A DNA stretch of 64,000 nucleotides, from NCBI GenBank assembly GCA_028641055.1, contig CM054062.1, forward strand, positions 14,627,639 to 14,691,638, given 5' to 3'. The notes under the pieces were generated by a model that had not been told where the DNA came from, searched no databases, and saw nothing but the letters and a program-made list of their open reading frames with translations. This document shows, one piece after another, positions 11,780-21,574 of the stretch (within the stretch, counting starts at the first letter, position 1; each line of letters starts with the position of its first letter). Made by a program: the position numbers and the translations under genes. Source of the stretch: Alopecurus myosuroides. Taxonomy: Eukaryota > Streptophyta > Magnoliopsida > Poales > Poaceae.

Positions 11780-13776
11780 ACACAAGACGTGGCAGTGGCG
11801 GCATCGACACAGAGACATTCTCCCACTGCCTTCTGGCCGGAGAAGGAGAAGAAAAGAAATAACAATTTTCAGATAACCCCCTGATAGTTTTATAAATTAC
11901 TCAGAGGTCCTTCTGTTAATAGATTCTGACAAATAAAAATGGTTTCTGGGCTTTGTTGAAAACGGAAAAATTATTAAAAATCATATTTGAATTCCTTATC
12001 AAAAATGCAACAGCACCATGTTTTCTTTTGGTGAAATTGAAGTAGATTTGTATTTTTAAACTTGGTGCCCATTTTAAGTGATTTTGGTTATTTCTCTCAA
12101 TTTACATTCCAAGTGAACTAAAAATATTTTGTGTATATGCTATGGCATGAAAACAACACCACCAATATGTTATTTAAAGAATGGTGTGTTTCACATTGGA
12201 CAATTTTAGATATGAGTCTTTTTAGGAACAACTTGTAAGGCTTCTTATTAGTGTTATTATCTACTATAGAAATAAAACACCAACTATGGAATACTAATTC
12301 CATGTCATGCCAAATGATTTTGATTAGGTAATGACTTGTTTTCTTTTGTTGCGGCTTTGTTTTTTGGTTGCAACTCTTATTTATTTTTGTTGACAGATTA
12401 ATTAAGTGTGTGTAAGCCCTGTTGGATATATCAGGGACTTGATCAAGTGGAAAATATGAGTGGCTTTGGAATCTAATTTATCTTATGTATGAGAAGATCT
12501 GGAAAACAAGGTGGTTAAGATTGTTTCCATCTACCTCAACATATCACAAGACATTTGTATGCAATGGCTTGTTATTATTTCTCCTTTATACTTGATACCA
12601 TTGTAAATGTTATTATGTGGCACTTATCCTTGACGAGCTTGACAAGGAATAAAGGTTCTAAATTCTCTAGTATTATCTAATGATTCACTGGATAATTGCT
12701 TATGCTCCCTTACTAAGGCAGTGTTGCTTCTTGTGGTCTTCTACTGCGTGCAATATCCTTGTCTCTAGTTGCCACTAATCTTCTGTTATCACCTTTGTCC
12801 ATTGCAGGTAGGTTCATCTCTTGGTTTCCAACTTCAACTGTCTCACCTTTGTGGTGAAGACATCCAATTACTCCAAGCAAAGATTTTACTTAGATGATTG
12901 TAAAAGAATGTTGGTGCAGTTTATGACATCAATTAGCCTTAAGCATATAAGAAGAATTTTTTAACAAGGTAGCTAATCTTGCCTCCAAATTACTATTCAT
13001 ATACAATAGGCTGAGATGTACCAGGTTATTCAACCTTCTATTTGTTTGTGTATGACACTCAATTGTTTGAGTATACAAAAGTGATTTGTTAACAAGGTCT
13101 CGAAGCTTGTTACCAAACTAATTCTATAAAACACTAACATTGTAATATCACACTATTTCTCGAGATTAATAAGATCAGATTGGGATACAAGGGTTTCCAA
13201 ATACTCTGATGATAGATTGGAATAGCACTTCTAGAACACTCTAAAGAATCCTTCTGCAGGTCTTCTTATGGTAGTTCCTCCTTCCTTGTGGATTGCTTCT
13301 CTTGTAGAATGACTTCGAGAAGATTGGGAAACAAAATAATAAGATGGTCTCACAAGATAGAACGATCTGGATTAAGAGTTACTTAAGCTTTTATTCTCCT
13401 GCCATATACTTCTTATTTTATTTCCCATAGGTTATGTACTTGTTTCATATATGACTGGTTTCACTTAGCTTTCAATTTACTTCATCTAATAAAGGTTATA
13501 CTTGTTGTTATCCATTAGTTGTATCCAGAAATACTTTAGTGGTTGAATATGGATTTGGATAGAAATGCCGAATGCTTATGGTATGATGACTTATGATAGT
13601 AAGTTGATCAAATGGTTCATTGATGTGTTGGGATCTCATATGCTCACTTGTATAAGATGATTGAGACGATTAGCATAATATGGTTATTGGGGTTTGATGA
13701 CTTATGTCATAGTTGTTAGTTGTTTTCTCAGTTGTCATGATTTTACTTTATATTCTTCTTTTGTAATCTTTGTCAT
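11780..13776. repeat. Tandem duplication unit 2 inside LTR of family F
   Basis: Head-to-tail copy of 9766-11773. The junction between units (11774-11779) joins 'tctttgtcat' directly to 'acacaagac', with no sign of a transposon end or target duplication, which points to slippage or unequal exchange rather than insertion. The flank at 13777-14505 is unique LTR sequence. Confidence 0.9.
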
Positions 13777-14505
13777 GCATAATGCAGACTTAGAGATTTG
13801 GGAAGATCATCTGTAATGATCAAGGTTTAACAATAGTTTAGGAATATCTATTTTTTCTTTCAGGTACTTATTTATAGTTGAAGAGATATGTAAATATTCT
13901 ATAAATATGTTAATAACAATTATTATGTCATTTCCCACTTGTGAGGTTTGATTTAACACTTGTTTGTATCATTTGTATTCTATTGAACCTTTGTTATTCA
14001 CTTCTAAGGGTTTACTTAGTATTTCTGAGATGACTTATAAAGGTGTTATGTGAATGGATTGGTAACTTAGAGGGTTGTTGTTTTGTAGAAGATAACATCT
14101 CTGTTGATGAGATGGTTCAATTGTGAATTACTCATTTGTGAAAGTATGATCATCAGTTATGTGATTTGGATACTCACCCCTCTTTGAGTTCTAGATACCT
14201 AGTGAATTATCCCAAGTCACTTATAGACTTGTGGTTAAGGTTGTTGAGGGTTTGTGTTTGATCAGAACCAATTATGGTTTGTCTTATCAAATGATTTGGT
14301 TTGTAAGATACATCTTATAAAGATCACTCCAAATGTACTCTTGATCAGATGATCTAAACCTATTCCATCATGTCAAGTGAAACATTGGTCACTTTGCCTC
14401 ATTTAAACTTTCACGCCAAAATTTCCCGTATTTTTAGATGCATGCTATGCAAATGAACATATAATATTTAGATCCTTATAACTTCCCAAACACTCGGATG
14501 TTACA

Positions 14506-14815
14506 GTATCTCCCCCTTAACAAGAACTTCGTTCCGAAGTTCAACCTCTCTCACGTAAAGATAGGTAGAGAGAACTTGTGTAGATCGTTGATTCTTCACA
14601 GCTGTTTTCTTGTGTTGACCTTGGCATATGTAGCCTCTTTTCTTGAGTGTTTACCTCCCACTGTCTTGCATGATGATCTAATAATATGCATGTTGTTATA
14701 ACAACTCTGTTTTGTTACTATACCTTCCTAATGGTCTCATAAAGAACACGTGGTATTTCCACCATATAGTGGATACCCAGTTTTGTTCTCCGATGAATAG
14801 GTATGGTTTCCTACC
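14506..14815 (-). mobile_element. Truncated internal end of family F element
   Basis: About 310 bp between the F LTR and the first recognisable Athila A2 protein sequence. It contains the minus-strand polypurine tract (inverse at 14511-14520) and a perfect hairpin at 14524-14542. No coding sequence is seen. The rest of the F interior and its 5' LTR are gone, together with the A2 reverse transcriptase, so one deletion probably removed both. Confidence 0.6.
14524..14542 (-). other. Pre-PPT inverted repeat of family F
   Basis: GAACTTCG at 14524-14531 and CGAAGTTC at 14535-14542 form a perfect 8-bp stem with a 3-nt loop. It lies next to the polypurine tract and 18 bp from the LTR edge. A stem of the same form occupies the same position in T1, T2 and N. 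Confidence 0.85.
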
Positions 14816-14817
14816 TC

Positions 14818-15183
14818 TTAGATGTAGCGGTGGTTGATTTTTCCTCTCTTCCTTTTAAGTTCCTCATACTCCTTGCTATGAGATAAGGGAAGAACTGGTG
14901 CAAGACTAAGATAATCATCTATTTCTTCTTTTTCTTCAGCATTTGGGCACTTCTCAATTTCGAGTACACATCTTTCCATGGCGTCATCGGGTACACCAGA
15001 GAAATCAGAAATACAGTCGTTTATAGTTTTACCTTTTACATCTCGAAACTTTTTGTGATAGAAATGCTTCTTGAAACTGGAAAAATTAAATCTGAGAAGA
15101 TCATGTCCAAGTTTTAAAGATATCATGTTCCTCTTAGAGTCAATGCTGGCATTAGTTAAAATCATAAACGGTTTCCCAAACAC
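14818..15183 (-). pseudogene. Athila A2 gag-pol fragment after the protease region
   Basis: The minus-strand ORF of 121 codons contains 'FGKPFMILTNASIDSKRNMI.LKLG', the Athila-type segment that follows the aspartic protease and leads towards reverse transcriptase. The rest is low-similarity linker ending in an acidic stretch. Order on the minus strand is gag (right), this piece, then the F insertion/deletion, then RNase H (left), which fits one disrupted A2 element. No intact protease motif is visible next to it. The clade assignment is by motif and order, not by search. Confidence 0.6.
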
Positions 15184-15425
15184 TATAGGATAAAAGGATC
15201 TTTTTTATATTTATAACTATCAAATCAATGGGGGTACATATGAGTTGCAACACTTATCATGAAATTACAAAGTATTCCATGAGGTCTTACAATAGTAGAA
15301 TTTGCGAATACGATAGTCATGTCTATTATCTCTATTTCTGGTCGAGCTACCTCGTATTTTGTCTCCTCATATATCTCATAAGAGATCATATTAATGTCAT
15401 AGGAAGTATCACATATACCTCGATA

Positions 15426-15686
15426 TTAATATTTTCCAAAGGAGCAAGGGATAATAGGCTTACCTACGTCTTTACCGTTCAATCTTCCTTTGATAATTCT
15501 GGTGGTGTATCTTTCTAAATGAATTATTCTGTTCTTTGGAGGATCTAGTTCTACTAACTCTTTCGGCTCACTTACTCCTTTCTTTTGTACCCATTTTTTC
15601 AAAGGGATCATCACATAGGGTCTCTTCTGGTACAGATGATTCCCTATAAATTCTTCATTGTTAGAATTTTCAACAGTTTTTAACAT
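15426..15686 (-). pseudogene. Athila A2 gag-pol linker fragment
   Basis: An 86-codon minus-strand open segment lies between the gag core (15991-16319) and the post-protease piece. It includes 'KRPYVMIPLKKWVQKKGVSEPKELVELDPP'-type sequence, lysine- and proline-rich, with no clear catalytic motif. By position it belongs to the gag/protease linker. The flanking intervals (15184-15425 and 15687-15990) are closed in all frames and hold only degenerate remains. Confidence 0.45.
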
Positions 15687-15990
15687 AGGTTCTTTCTCAG
15701 GTGTGACTGAGGCTACAAGTTTATCTGGCTCTTTATGTTTCTCCCATTTGGATTCGGGTACCTACAAATGTTTTGTGTATTGCTAGAGAACCTGCATCAT
15801 ATCATTAGGGTCCATATTGAAATGATTAATCAAAACCCCTAAGTCCCCTGTGTCCCAAAAGTTCCTAACACAAGTATAATCAGTTTTAGTTTTTTTCCTT
15901 TATCACCAGATTTGATTCCCAACTTTCTTTGTTGACGAGTTTACTATCCAGGAGTTCCCACGCTTCTTTGATATTACATTTCTAGAATAC

Positions 15991-16319
15991 TCATCCTAAA
16001 GATAGGTATATTTCATTTCGATTCTCGTTACTAGTTCCCCCGTAAAAGGTATGCACTACTAACCAAGGTGGTAGCTCATGGTAAGGACAATAATCGAGTA
16101 ACTTACAAAACCTTACATACCCATTAAGTAGGCTTTCTCCTGGTTTGCTTTTGAAGTTGGTAATCATACGTCTCGCTCCATTGGATTTCCTTTCTGGATA
16201 AAAATGAGACAAGAATGTGGAAGATAGTTCTTCCCAATTGTTAAATGTATTCTTTGCATGTGGCTGATACCATGAGTCTGCTTTATCAGTAAGAGTTTGA
16301 CTACATATTTAAAGCCTCA
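15991..16319 (-). pseudogene. Athila A2 gag, C-terminal half of retrotransposon gag domain
   Basis: The minus-strand reading contains 'LSHFYPERKSNGARRMITNFKSKPGESL' and 'YVRFCKLLDYCPYHELPPWLVVHTFYGG', the hallmark of the Athila-clade gag (retrotransposon gag family). The upstream half of the same domain is at 30091-30331, on the other side of T1. The insertion point is marked by the duplicated CCCAA at 16320-16324 and 30091-30095. An in-frame stop occurs in the segment close to the T1 junction, so the gag was already decayed or has decayed since. Confidence 0.85.
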
Positions 16320-16324
16320 CCCAA
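16320..16324 (+). repeat. Target-site duplication of T1, left (CCCAA)
   Basis: CCCAA immediately precedes the 5' LTR start TGTAACATCC at 16325 and is repeated after the 3' LTR end at 30091-30095. A 5-bp duplication is normal for Ty3 integrases. Confidence 0.95.
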
Positions 16325-16758
16325 TGTAACATCCCAAGTATGAAAACAACCTTAGAATGTTTTGCTTCTTGTTAATTTATGTTTTGCATCATGTCATCAT
16401 AAGCATTGCATGTGGCATGTGTTTCAATTTGAAATTCAATTCAAATTCAAACCAATTGGTTCATACTTGGTATGTTCCAATGATTTCAAAATAAATCACT
16501 AACAGAAACAAATCAAATAGTTTAATTGTTTCCCATAAACTTGATTTTCCAAATGAGTGACTTGGTTAATTTTTCAAATAATTCAAATATTGCAAAATTC
16601 AAGCAAATTCAATTAAAATTCAAACATCCACAAATATTTAAATTTTTTTGAAAACAAAACATCATGCAACTGGGCATTTACAATGCTTAATCAATAGAAA
16701 TTAAATTCATGAATTTTGAAACTCAAAAACTCTTTCAAATTCTTTCCTTTGCTTTCTC

Positions 16759-16765
16759 TATAAAA
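16759..16765 (+). promoter_or_regulatory. Candidate TATA box in T1 5' LTR
   Basis: TATAAAA lies in 'tctctataaaaaaaac', about 40 bp before the GC-rich leader. In the 3' LTR the same site reads TACAAAA (26646-26652). So only the 5' copy keeps the box, and the two LTRs may differ in promoter strength. Prediction from position and sequence only. Confidence 0.45.
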
Positions 16766-17167
16766 AAAACACAGGAAGAAAAAATAAAAATAAAAAAGGA
16801 AAGCATTGGGGGAGGCAGGCCAGCCCAAGTGGGCTGAGCCCACCTACCACCCCAAGCCCAGCGCCCCCACGACCGCTGTCGTCTTCCTCCTCTGTACGGA
16901 GACAGAGGAGGGGAGCTCCTCCCCCACCTGCAGAGCCCCCACCTGCTCCACCTCCCCTCTACTTAACCCCTCGGCCGCAACCCTAGCCCCCTCTCTCTCC
17001 CTTCTTCCTCCTCCCTCGCGCCGCCGTCTCCTCCTCCCTACCCCTCTCGCTGCCTCGCTTTTCTTCTCTTCTCTGAACCTCCACACCGAGACGACCGAGG
17101 AGAGCGCCGGGAACCACCGTCGCCATGGCGCCCCTCCGAGCTGGCTAGGGTCGGGAACGGAGCTGCC

Positions 17168-17302
17168 ATGGGCACGGCCTCGTCCTCGACCCCTCGGCCG
17201 AGCCCGGGGAGCAGCAGGGCCACCGCGCCATCTCAGTTTGCCGCCGTCGACACCGCGGCCAGCACCTCCTCGTCAGCCTGCTCCCGCTCGCCTAGGCCCT
17301 CG
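17168..17302 (+). other. Candidate LTR exon 1 of T1, ending at a GTGAGC donor-like site
   Basis: An ATG at 17168 opens a Ser/Pro/Ala-rich reading frame of 45 codons to a strong donor-like site (CTCG/GTGAGC, GT at 17303). The same site occurs in the 3' LTR (GT at 27176). In T2, N and F an equivalent GC-rich block also ends at GTGAGC (57020, 35811, 43156 and 9428, all minus strand). The frame from this ATG arrives at the donor in phase 0, whereas the next acidic segment needs phase 1. A weaker GT at 17436 would give phase 1. The ATG is ACG in the 3' LTR (27041), so coding use is doubtful; it may simply be a leader exon. Confidence 0.35.
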
Positions 17303-17530
17303 GTGAGCACCCCTCTGTCCCATCCTCCTTCCCCTCTACATCCGCGGCCACCGCACACCCCAGCGCCGCGCAGCACGGCGCCCTCGCACGCCGGCAGCAG
17401 CTCGCTGCCGTCGCTGCCGGCCCGATCGGCGTTCGGTAGCTGAACCACGTTCAGTTTCATCAGAAATCAGTAAAGTCTGAAGCTTTACCTCAAAACCCCA
17501 CGCCCCCTGTATCTAGCACCAACCGAACAG

Positions 17531-17585
17531 CAGCCCAGTGGTTACGCTCCGTGCGCGCGCGCCTGAGGGCACGGGATCGAATCCC
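17531..17585 (+). other. tRNA-like Pol III promoter module in T1 5' LTR
   Basis: CAGCCCAGTGGTTA (from 17533) resembles a tRNA D-arm/A box and GGGATCGAATCCC (17573-17585) resembles a T-arm/B box (consensus GGTTCGANTCC) with palindromic flanks. Spacing is tRNA-like. The same module lies in the 3' LTR (27403-27458) and, with a better B box (GGTTCGAATC), in the T2 LTR (56733-56781, minus strand). It does not fold into a complete normal tRNA that I can identify, so I do not call a tRNA gene. It could be a captured tRNA-derived (SINE-like) piece. Confidence 0.45.
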
Positions 17586-18393
17586 CCCCGCGCGGAATAA
17601 GACCCACCTTTTTATTTTGCAGATCCAGATCCAATTTATTTTCGCACGCAGGTCCCTGGGGCTTCACAGTTTAGTCCTTGTCCATCACGAATAGGCCCCT
17701 GCTAATTAAAAAGAATCACAGATTAATACCAAAACTTCAAAAATGCATAATTAATTCATAATAACCCCAAATTTAATATTTTAAATATGTTTTCCATGCC
17801 AAATTAAATTCTCTACCCAAATATAAATTTTGTTTTCTGTTTTGAGTATTTTAATTTGGTGATATAATTGAATCCTTGTTTAATTCATTTAATATTGCAA
17901 AATTCATAACTTGGGCATAAAAATTCCAAATTCAACAAACCAAATATGTTTTCCATTCTAAATTTCATGTAGAATCTAAATATGCAATTTGTTCCCTGTT
18001 TTGAGCAAATAAAGTTGGTGCAATAAATCAATACTTTAAATCCACCTTTTAAATTGCAAAATTCATAATTAATTATTTAAATTTCCAAATTTGACAAATG
18101 AGGTATCAATTGGAAGCTAAAGTTGTTTTCTTTCTGTTTTCATCATTCATCATGCATGTAATCACTTCCACTTAATGTTTACTTGTAATTCTGTTAATTC
18201 ATTAATATTACATATGGGTAATTCCCAAATGCAATTTAAATTGCTATTGGGCCCATTTAAAATTGCTCTTATGTCCTTTATCATTAAATTGATGCATATA
18301 ATAAATTGTCATGCATCATCCCATGGTTGTGCATTATGCCATGTTATTGATTGTTCGTCTCTCTTCGTTGTTTGTTTGCTTCTTCCCGAATAG

Positions 18394-18471
18394 ACGACGA
18401 CGTTGAGACAGACGAGGTTTACGACACTACTTCAGAGGAGTTAGCCCAGTACCAGGCTACTGAGTTTGCAG
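18394..18471 (+). other. Candidate LTR exon 2 of T1: acidic 78-nt segment
   Basis: It is preceded by a pyrimidine-rich tract and 'cccgaatag' (AG acceptor) and followed by CAG/GCAAGT, the consensus of a GC-type splice donor. The open frame reads DDVETDEVYDTTSEELAQYQ and on to 'EFA', strongly acidic. T2 has a segment of exactly the same length (55509-55432, minus strand) with the same acceptor, the same GC donor and the same phase (starts at codon position 2, ends at codon position 1). The 3' LTR copy is at 28267-28344. Between T1 and T2 about 8 of 26 codons change amino acid and 4 are silent, so frame and acidity are kept but strong purifying selection is not shown. Confidence 0.5.
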
Positions 18472-19684
18472 GCAAGTATTCACTCACCTGAACCATTGTG
18501 TCCTTTCCACACTGGATACCGATACTTTCCGTTGTCTAATCTGCTAGCCTTAAGATTCGTTGCTTGTGGTCCGATCCTATCACATGTTATTCTGTAACCC
18601 TGCTATAACCTCACCTCCACACCTATAACCCTGTTGCTTGTTGGCCTGTGTCTTACTAGCATGCTTAGGGTTGTCGTGCTCGAGTCTGATGTCTGTTATT
18701 TCTTTTACCATATTTATTATGTTCTGCGGGCTCGATACTTAAACAACAACCTGTTAATGTTTGAGGTAATAATAATTTGATGATAAGGCACCGGCAGGAG
18801 GCCGGGTATGGTTTTGAGGCCTGCTAGTGTCGAACTCAGGAAAAGTTCTTGTCCTCTAGATCCATGATGAGCGCGCTAACCGCATGTGGGAAGCGTGTAT
18901 GGGCGCCCCCCTCAACTTTGATTCGATTCGCATCTCGTCCAAATCGCCTCATTTAGTCCGGGTTTTCCATTTGCCGCATGCATATGCAGGTACGAACCCT
19001 TGGCGCCTGGGTGGAACTTTTGTAGTCGGCATTTAGGGCGGCGTGGTCTTCAAGTGCTATGAGGGTCCCCCTTTTCTTCATGGGGGCTCGATTAGCCGCG
19101 CACGCACAGTACGTGGTTCTTTGGGCTTGATGCGAAGAAGAGTTGGGTTGTGTTCAGTGGCCTGCTTGGTGGGTTTGATCCCCGTCTGGCGGGTTATTCT
19201 TACGTGTACGGCCAAATTGGTGCATCCCTGCAGGGCTAAATCTTCTCGAGAAGCCGTGTTGTCCGCGGTTACGGATGACTTGGTGATAGGGCTGGCTAAA
19301 AAGGATTAGACAACTTACACCTAATTAATAATAATTTGACTAGTAATAGGCTTATTGACATAATAACTTGAACCTTCATTAATCCAATTGTGTGGGTTAT
19401 CCTCGGATTGCTTCTTTGGATAAGGGGCGAGATCCAGGATGGGTTTGTTTGAGGTTAGTGGTAGTTGGTTCCGATGCGCTATCTTATCCCTTTCTTTTAG
19501 CCGGATGTTGTAGCGTGTCTCTGTAGTTGGTTAGGGCAGCCCGTTGCCGCACCTTTGTATCACCTATCTTCCGTTGAACCCAAAGCATCTGTACTTGGTG
19601 TTGTCGGGTACACTTTGGTATCTTGTGCGTCTTGCTTGCCAGTACTCGTCCGTACTGACCCCTTTGGGGCTGCTGGTTCTGCAG

Positions 19685-19749
19685 ACTACATTTCCGAGGA
19701 TCCCCATGGTGGCTACTACGTGGAGTATGACGAGGCTGCTGACGAGTAG
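19685..19749 (+). other. Candidate LTR exon 3 of T1: acidic terminal segment
   Basis: It is preceded by 'ggttctgcag' (acceptor) and ends with a stop at 19747-19749. In the phase left by the GC donor at 18472 it reads DYISEDPHGGYYVEYDEAAD-E-stop. The T2 counterpart (54206-54136, minus strand) reads DYDYGYDDHQDGYFVEFDET and ends A-D-E-stop, again in phase. The implied intron is 1213 nt in T1 and 1225 nt in T2. The 3' LTR copy is at 29558-29622. No ATG lies in segments 2 and 3, so the N-terminus, if translated, must come from an upstream exon. Confidence 0.5.
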
Positions 19750-20219
19750 ATAGCGGACCCGGGCAAGATCCGAGACTTCGTTGATGGGCTCCGTTCTTTC
19801 GTTTCCGGCCTCTTACGCCTATTTGGACCTTGTCTGTACTCAGACACTTTGGATGCTTCCGCTGTGATGTAATGATGACTTGTTGGGACATGTGTCCTCT
19901 GCATGACTGTATTTGCTATCTCCGCTCTAGTGAGAGCTTTTGCTACTTATTTCTATTTCTTTGTGTCTTAGAGATTTGTTGTGATATCACTTGTTCAAAT
20001 GCCGTTGACGTACCATGTGTGTATGTTATGAAGCACGTCAATGGAAGTACTCGGATTTCTATTGGATGGTTTCACAGACGATGAATAGTAGAGGATGGTT
20101 GTCACACGTTTACGTGTTGGCCTACTCATATTGAGATGCGGGTGCAGGTAGGCCCCGTAAGCCATTTATCTACTGTTTAGCGGGCTGTGTGTATCCTCTA
20201 AAAGTCCGGGTGCGACAAA

Positions 20220-20234
20220 TGGTATCAGAGCCTG
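20220..20234 (+). other. Primer binding site of T1 (tRNA-Met initiator type)
   Basis: TGGTATCAGAGCCTG starts two bases after the LTR end. TGGTATCAGAGC is the usual complement to the 3' end of plant initiator tRNA-Met, the primer of many plant LTR elements. Confidence 0.9.
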
Positions 20235-20758
20235 TCTGCCTGCAGGATCCCTTTTACTGGTCGCACTTGAGTCTAGAAACTATTTTGTAGCTATATAGGA
20301 AAAATGAAACGTGAGAGTAGGAATTCTGTTCTTTTATTTCTTTCCCCACCCACCCTCCCTTTTCTGTTAAGGAAGTGCAACGTTGTTTTTCTCTTCTCAT
20401 CTAAACTTTCAAGTTAGGATTTCACGTATCCTGGTTTCTCTAGGATGGTTATATCTACTAGACCATAGGTATGGAGGTGGTTGTGACTTGATTTTCATGT
20501 TGCCTACTCACGATTTAGAACGGAGGCACATAAGCCCCGGAAGCAGATCCTCTATTCCTTAAGCAGTAGATATTGATCCTCTAGAAGCCCGGATGGGTTT
20601 TCCGTAGTACCTCAGGAGTGTTTGGTCTCGTGTTTCCCAAATGTTGCTTCCATATCCTGTTCTTCTCAAGATCCTTTTCGTCCGTTGGAACCTTGTTGTT
20701 GCTTGCCACTCCAGTTTTTCTACCGGCGTCTAATCAAAGCTTCCCCGATCATCTGGAG

Positions 20759-21574
20759 ATGGATCTCAGGTTCTACCCGCAGGTGGTTCGTATGACTCGT
20801 TGCGAGAGCACTGCCGGTTATCCGGAGATGCTGAGAGACATGGTCACTTTTCTGGGGTTTCGTTGGGCACCAGAGTACCAGGTCTACGAGCAGCAGCGAG
20901 AGTTTGAGCAGACCTACTACCAGGCTATCGTCTACATTCTGTCAGATGATGGCATGAGCGTAGTCCACCGCTACGAGGCAGTGGCTTCCACAGTGGATAT
21001 GGCTGTGCAGCAGTCAGCTTATGTGAGCCTCACTGTCCTTCGTGCTGACTACTGGGGATTTGACGATTCTATTTATCGCCACATCCCCCGTGGTTACATC
21101 ACTTCGGAGGGAGCTCACTTCACTCTCTACAACAACTTGGATGTTTACGAGCATGATAACTCCAGGCTGCACACCACCGCTCAGTTTGTGAGACACAGTG
21201 ACGCAGTTGCCCGCACACTATCTCAGGAGTTGGCTTCAGTCAGAGAGCAGCTTTACCTTGCTTTGACTCGTCTGGCGACTTACACCACAGACTTTGTTGG
21301 AGACGAGCGCTTTGCACGTTTTGATCAGCCAGTTGGGCGTCGTCTGCCAGATGCTGGAGGTTACGAGCCGATCAGAGGTCCACTCCTTAACCTTGGTGCT
21401 GGTTACACTGGGATTCCGCGCTTTGGAGCAAAGGGAGTCGACGCTATGTACTTCACCACGCCTAGAGTCGGTCTCAGACCACGTCAGATCTACGTGGATC
21501 GTCGTTCCACCTACTTTCATGGGTGTGCTCCTCACCGCACCTCTCGCCGTACTCCTCGCCGCCGTCCTGCGTGA
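20759..21574 (+). CDS. Unrecognised 271-aa ORF between LTR and gag in T1
   Basis: The first in-frame ATG is at 20759, and the T2 copy starts at the homologous ATG (63605). I recognise no family by name. Residues about 20-115 show a helix, then three strand-like stretches, then a helix. The first helix is around 'PEMLRDMVTFLGF'; the strands include 'YYQAIVYILSDDG'; the last helix is alanine-containing, 'TVDMAVQQSAYVSLTVLR'. That order recalls a double-stranded-RNA-binding fold, but the basic residues normally seen at the start of the last helix are missing, so this is only a structural hint. A second helical stretch ('DAVARTLSQELASVREQLYL', about residues 147-166) could be a coiled coil, and the C-terminus is Arg-rich (RRTPRRRPA). 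T1 is intact; T2 has the same length less one base. Many differences are at third codon positions, suggesting past selection on the protein. Not gag: gag starts at 21784. Confidence 0.75.
   Translation: MDLRFYPQVVRMTRCESTAGYPEMLRDMVTFLGFRWAPEYQVYEQQREFEQTYYQAIVYILSDDGMSVVHRYEAVASTVDMAVQQSAYVSLTVLRADYWGFDDSIYRHIPRGYITSEGAHFTLYNNLDVYEHDNSRLHTTAQFVRHSDAVARTLSQELASVREQLYLALTRLATYTTDFVGDERFARFDQPVGRRLPDAGGYEPIRGPLLNLGAGYTGIPRFGAKGVDAMYFTTPRVGLRPRQIYVDRRSTYFHGCAPHRTSRRTPRRRPA

Larger units (their letters stand above)
6719..14505 (-). repeat. Long LTR of family F, minus orientation, 7.8 kb
   Basis: On the minus strand the repeat begins TGTAACATCC (at 14505) and ends GGGTCACCA (at 6719), a TG...CA pair. 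The start is the same as the LTR starts of elements T1, T2 and N. A polypurine tract and hairpin lie just outside the start (14506-14542), so this is the 3' LTR of a minus-strand element. A GC-rich leader-like block (about 9210-9850 on the minus strand) contains a GTGAGC donor-like site at 9428-9423. A 2-kb tandem duplication (9766-13776) inflates the length; without it the LTR would be about 5.8 kb. No second copy or target duplication remains; the element is truncated at about 14815. Confidence 0.7.
16325..20217 (+). repeat. 5' LTR of T1 (3893 bp)
   Basis: Starts TGTAACATCCC and ends GGGTGCGACA. It contains an AT-rich 5' part, a TATA-like box at 16759-16765, and a GC-rich block at 16806-17450. 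That block is followed by a tRNA-like module (17531-17585), an AT-rich intron-like stretch, and two short acidic coding-like segments (18394-18471 and 19685-19749). The GC-rich block gives long ORFs on both strands because of its composition; none has a family I recognise. Confidence 0.95.

Noticed and set aside
16806..17460. Long ORFs on both strands in the GC-rich block of the T1 LTR, and the matching ORFs at 26596-27366
   Set aside because: GC- and repeat-rich composition gives open frames on both strands. The 5' ATG at 17168 is ACG in the 3' LTR, and the amino-acid make-up is Pro/Ser/Ala-rich without a family. Only the splice-like borders were kept, as a weak candidate.
17531..17585. A true tRNA gene
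   Set aside because: A- and B-box-like parts are present but I could not find a matching acceptor stem or a convincing anticodon arm.
20618..20758. An upstream extension of the pre-gag ORF to 20618
   Set aside because: The 20618 start is GTG, which is not expected in a plant gene; the first in-frame ATG is 20759 and is conserved in T2. Some similarity upstream ('FPDHL') leaves open an upstream exon.
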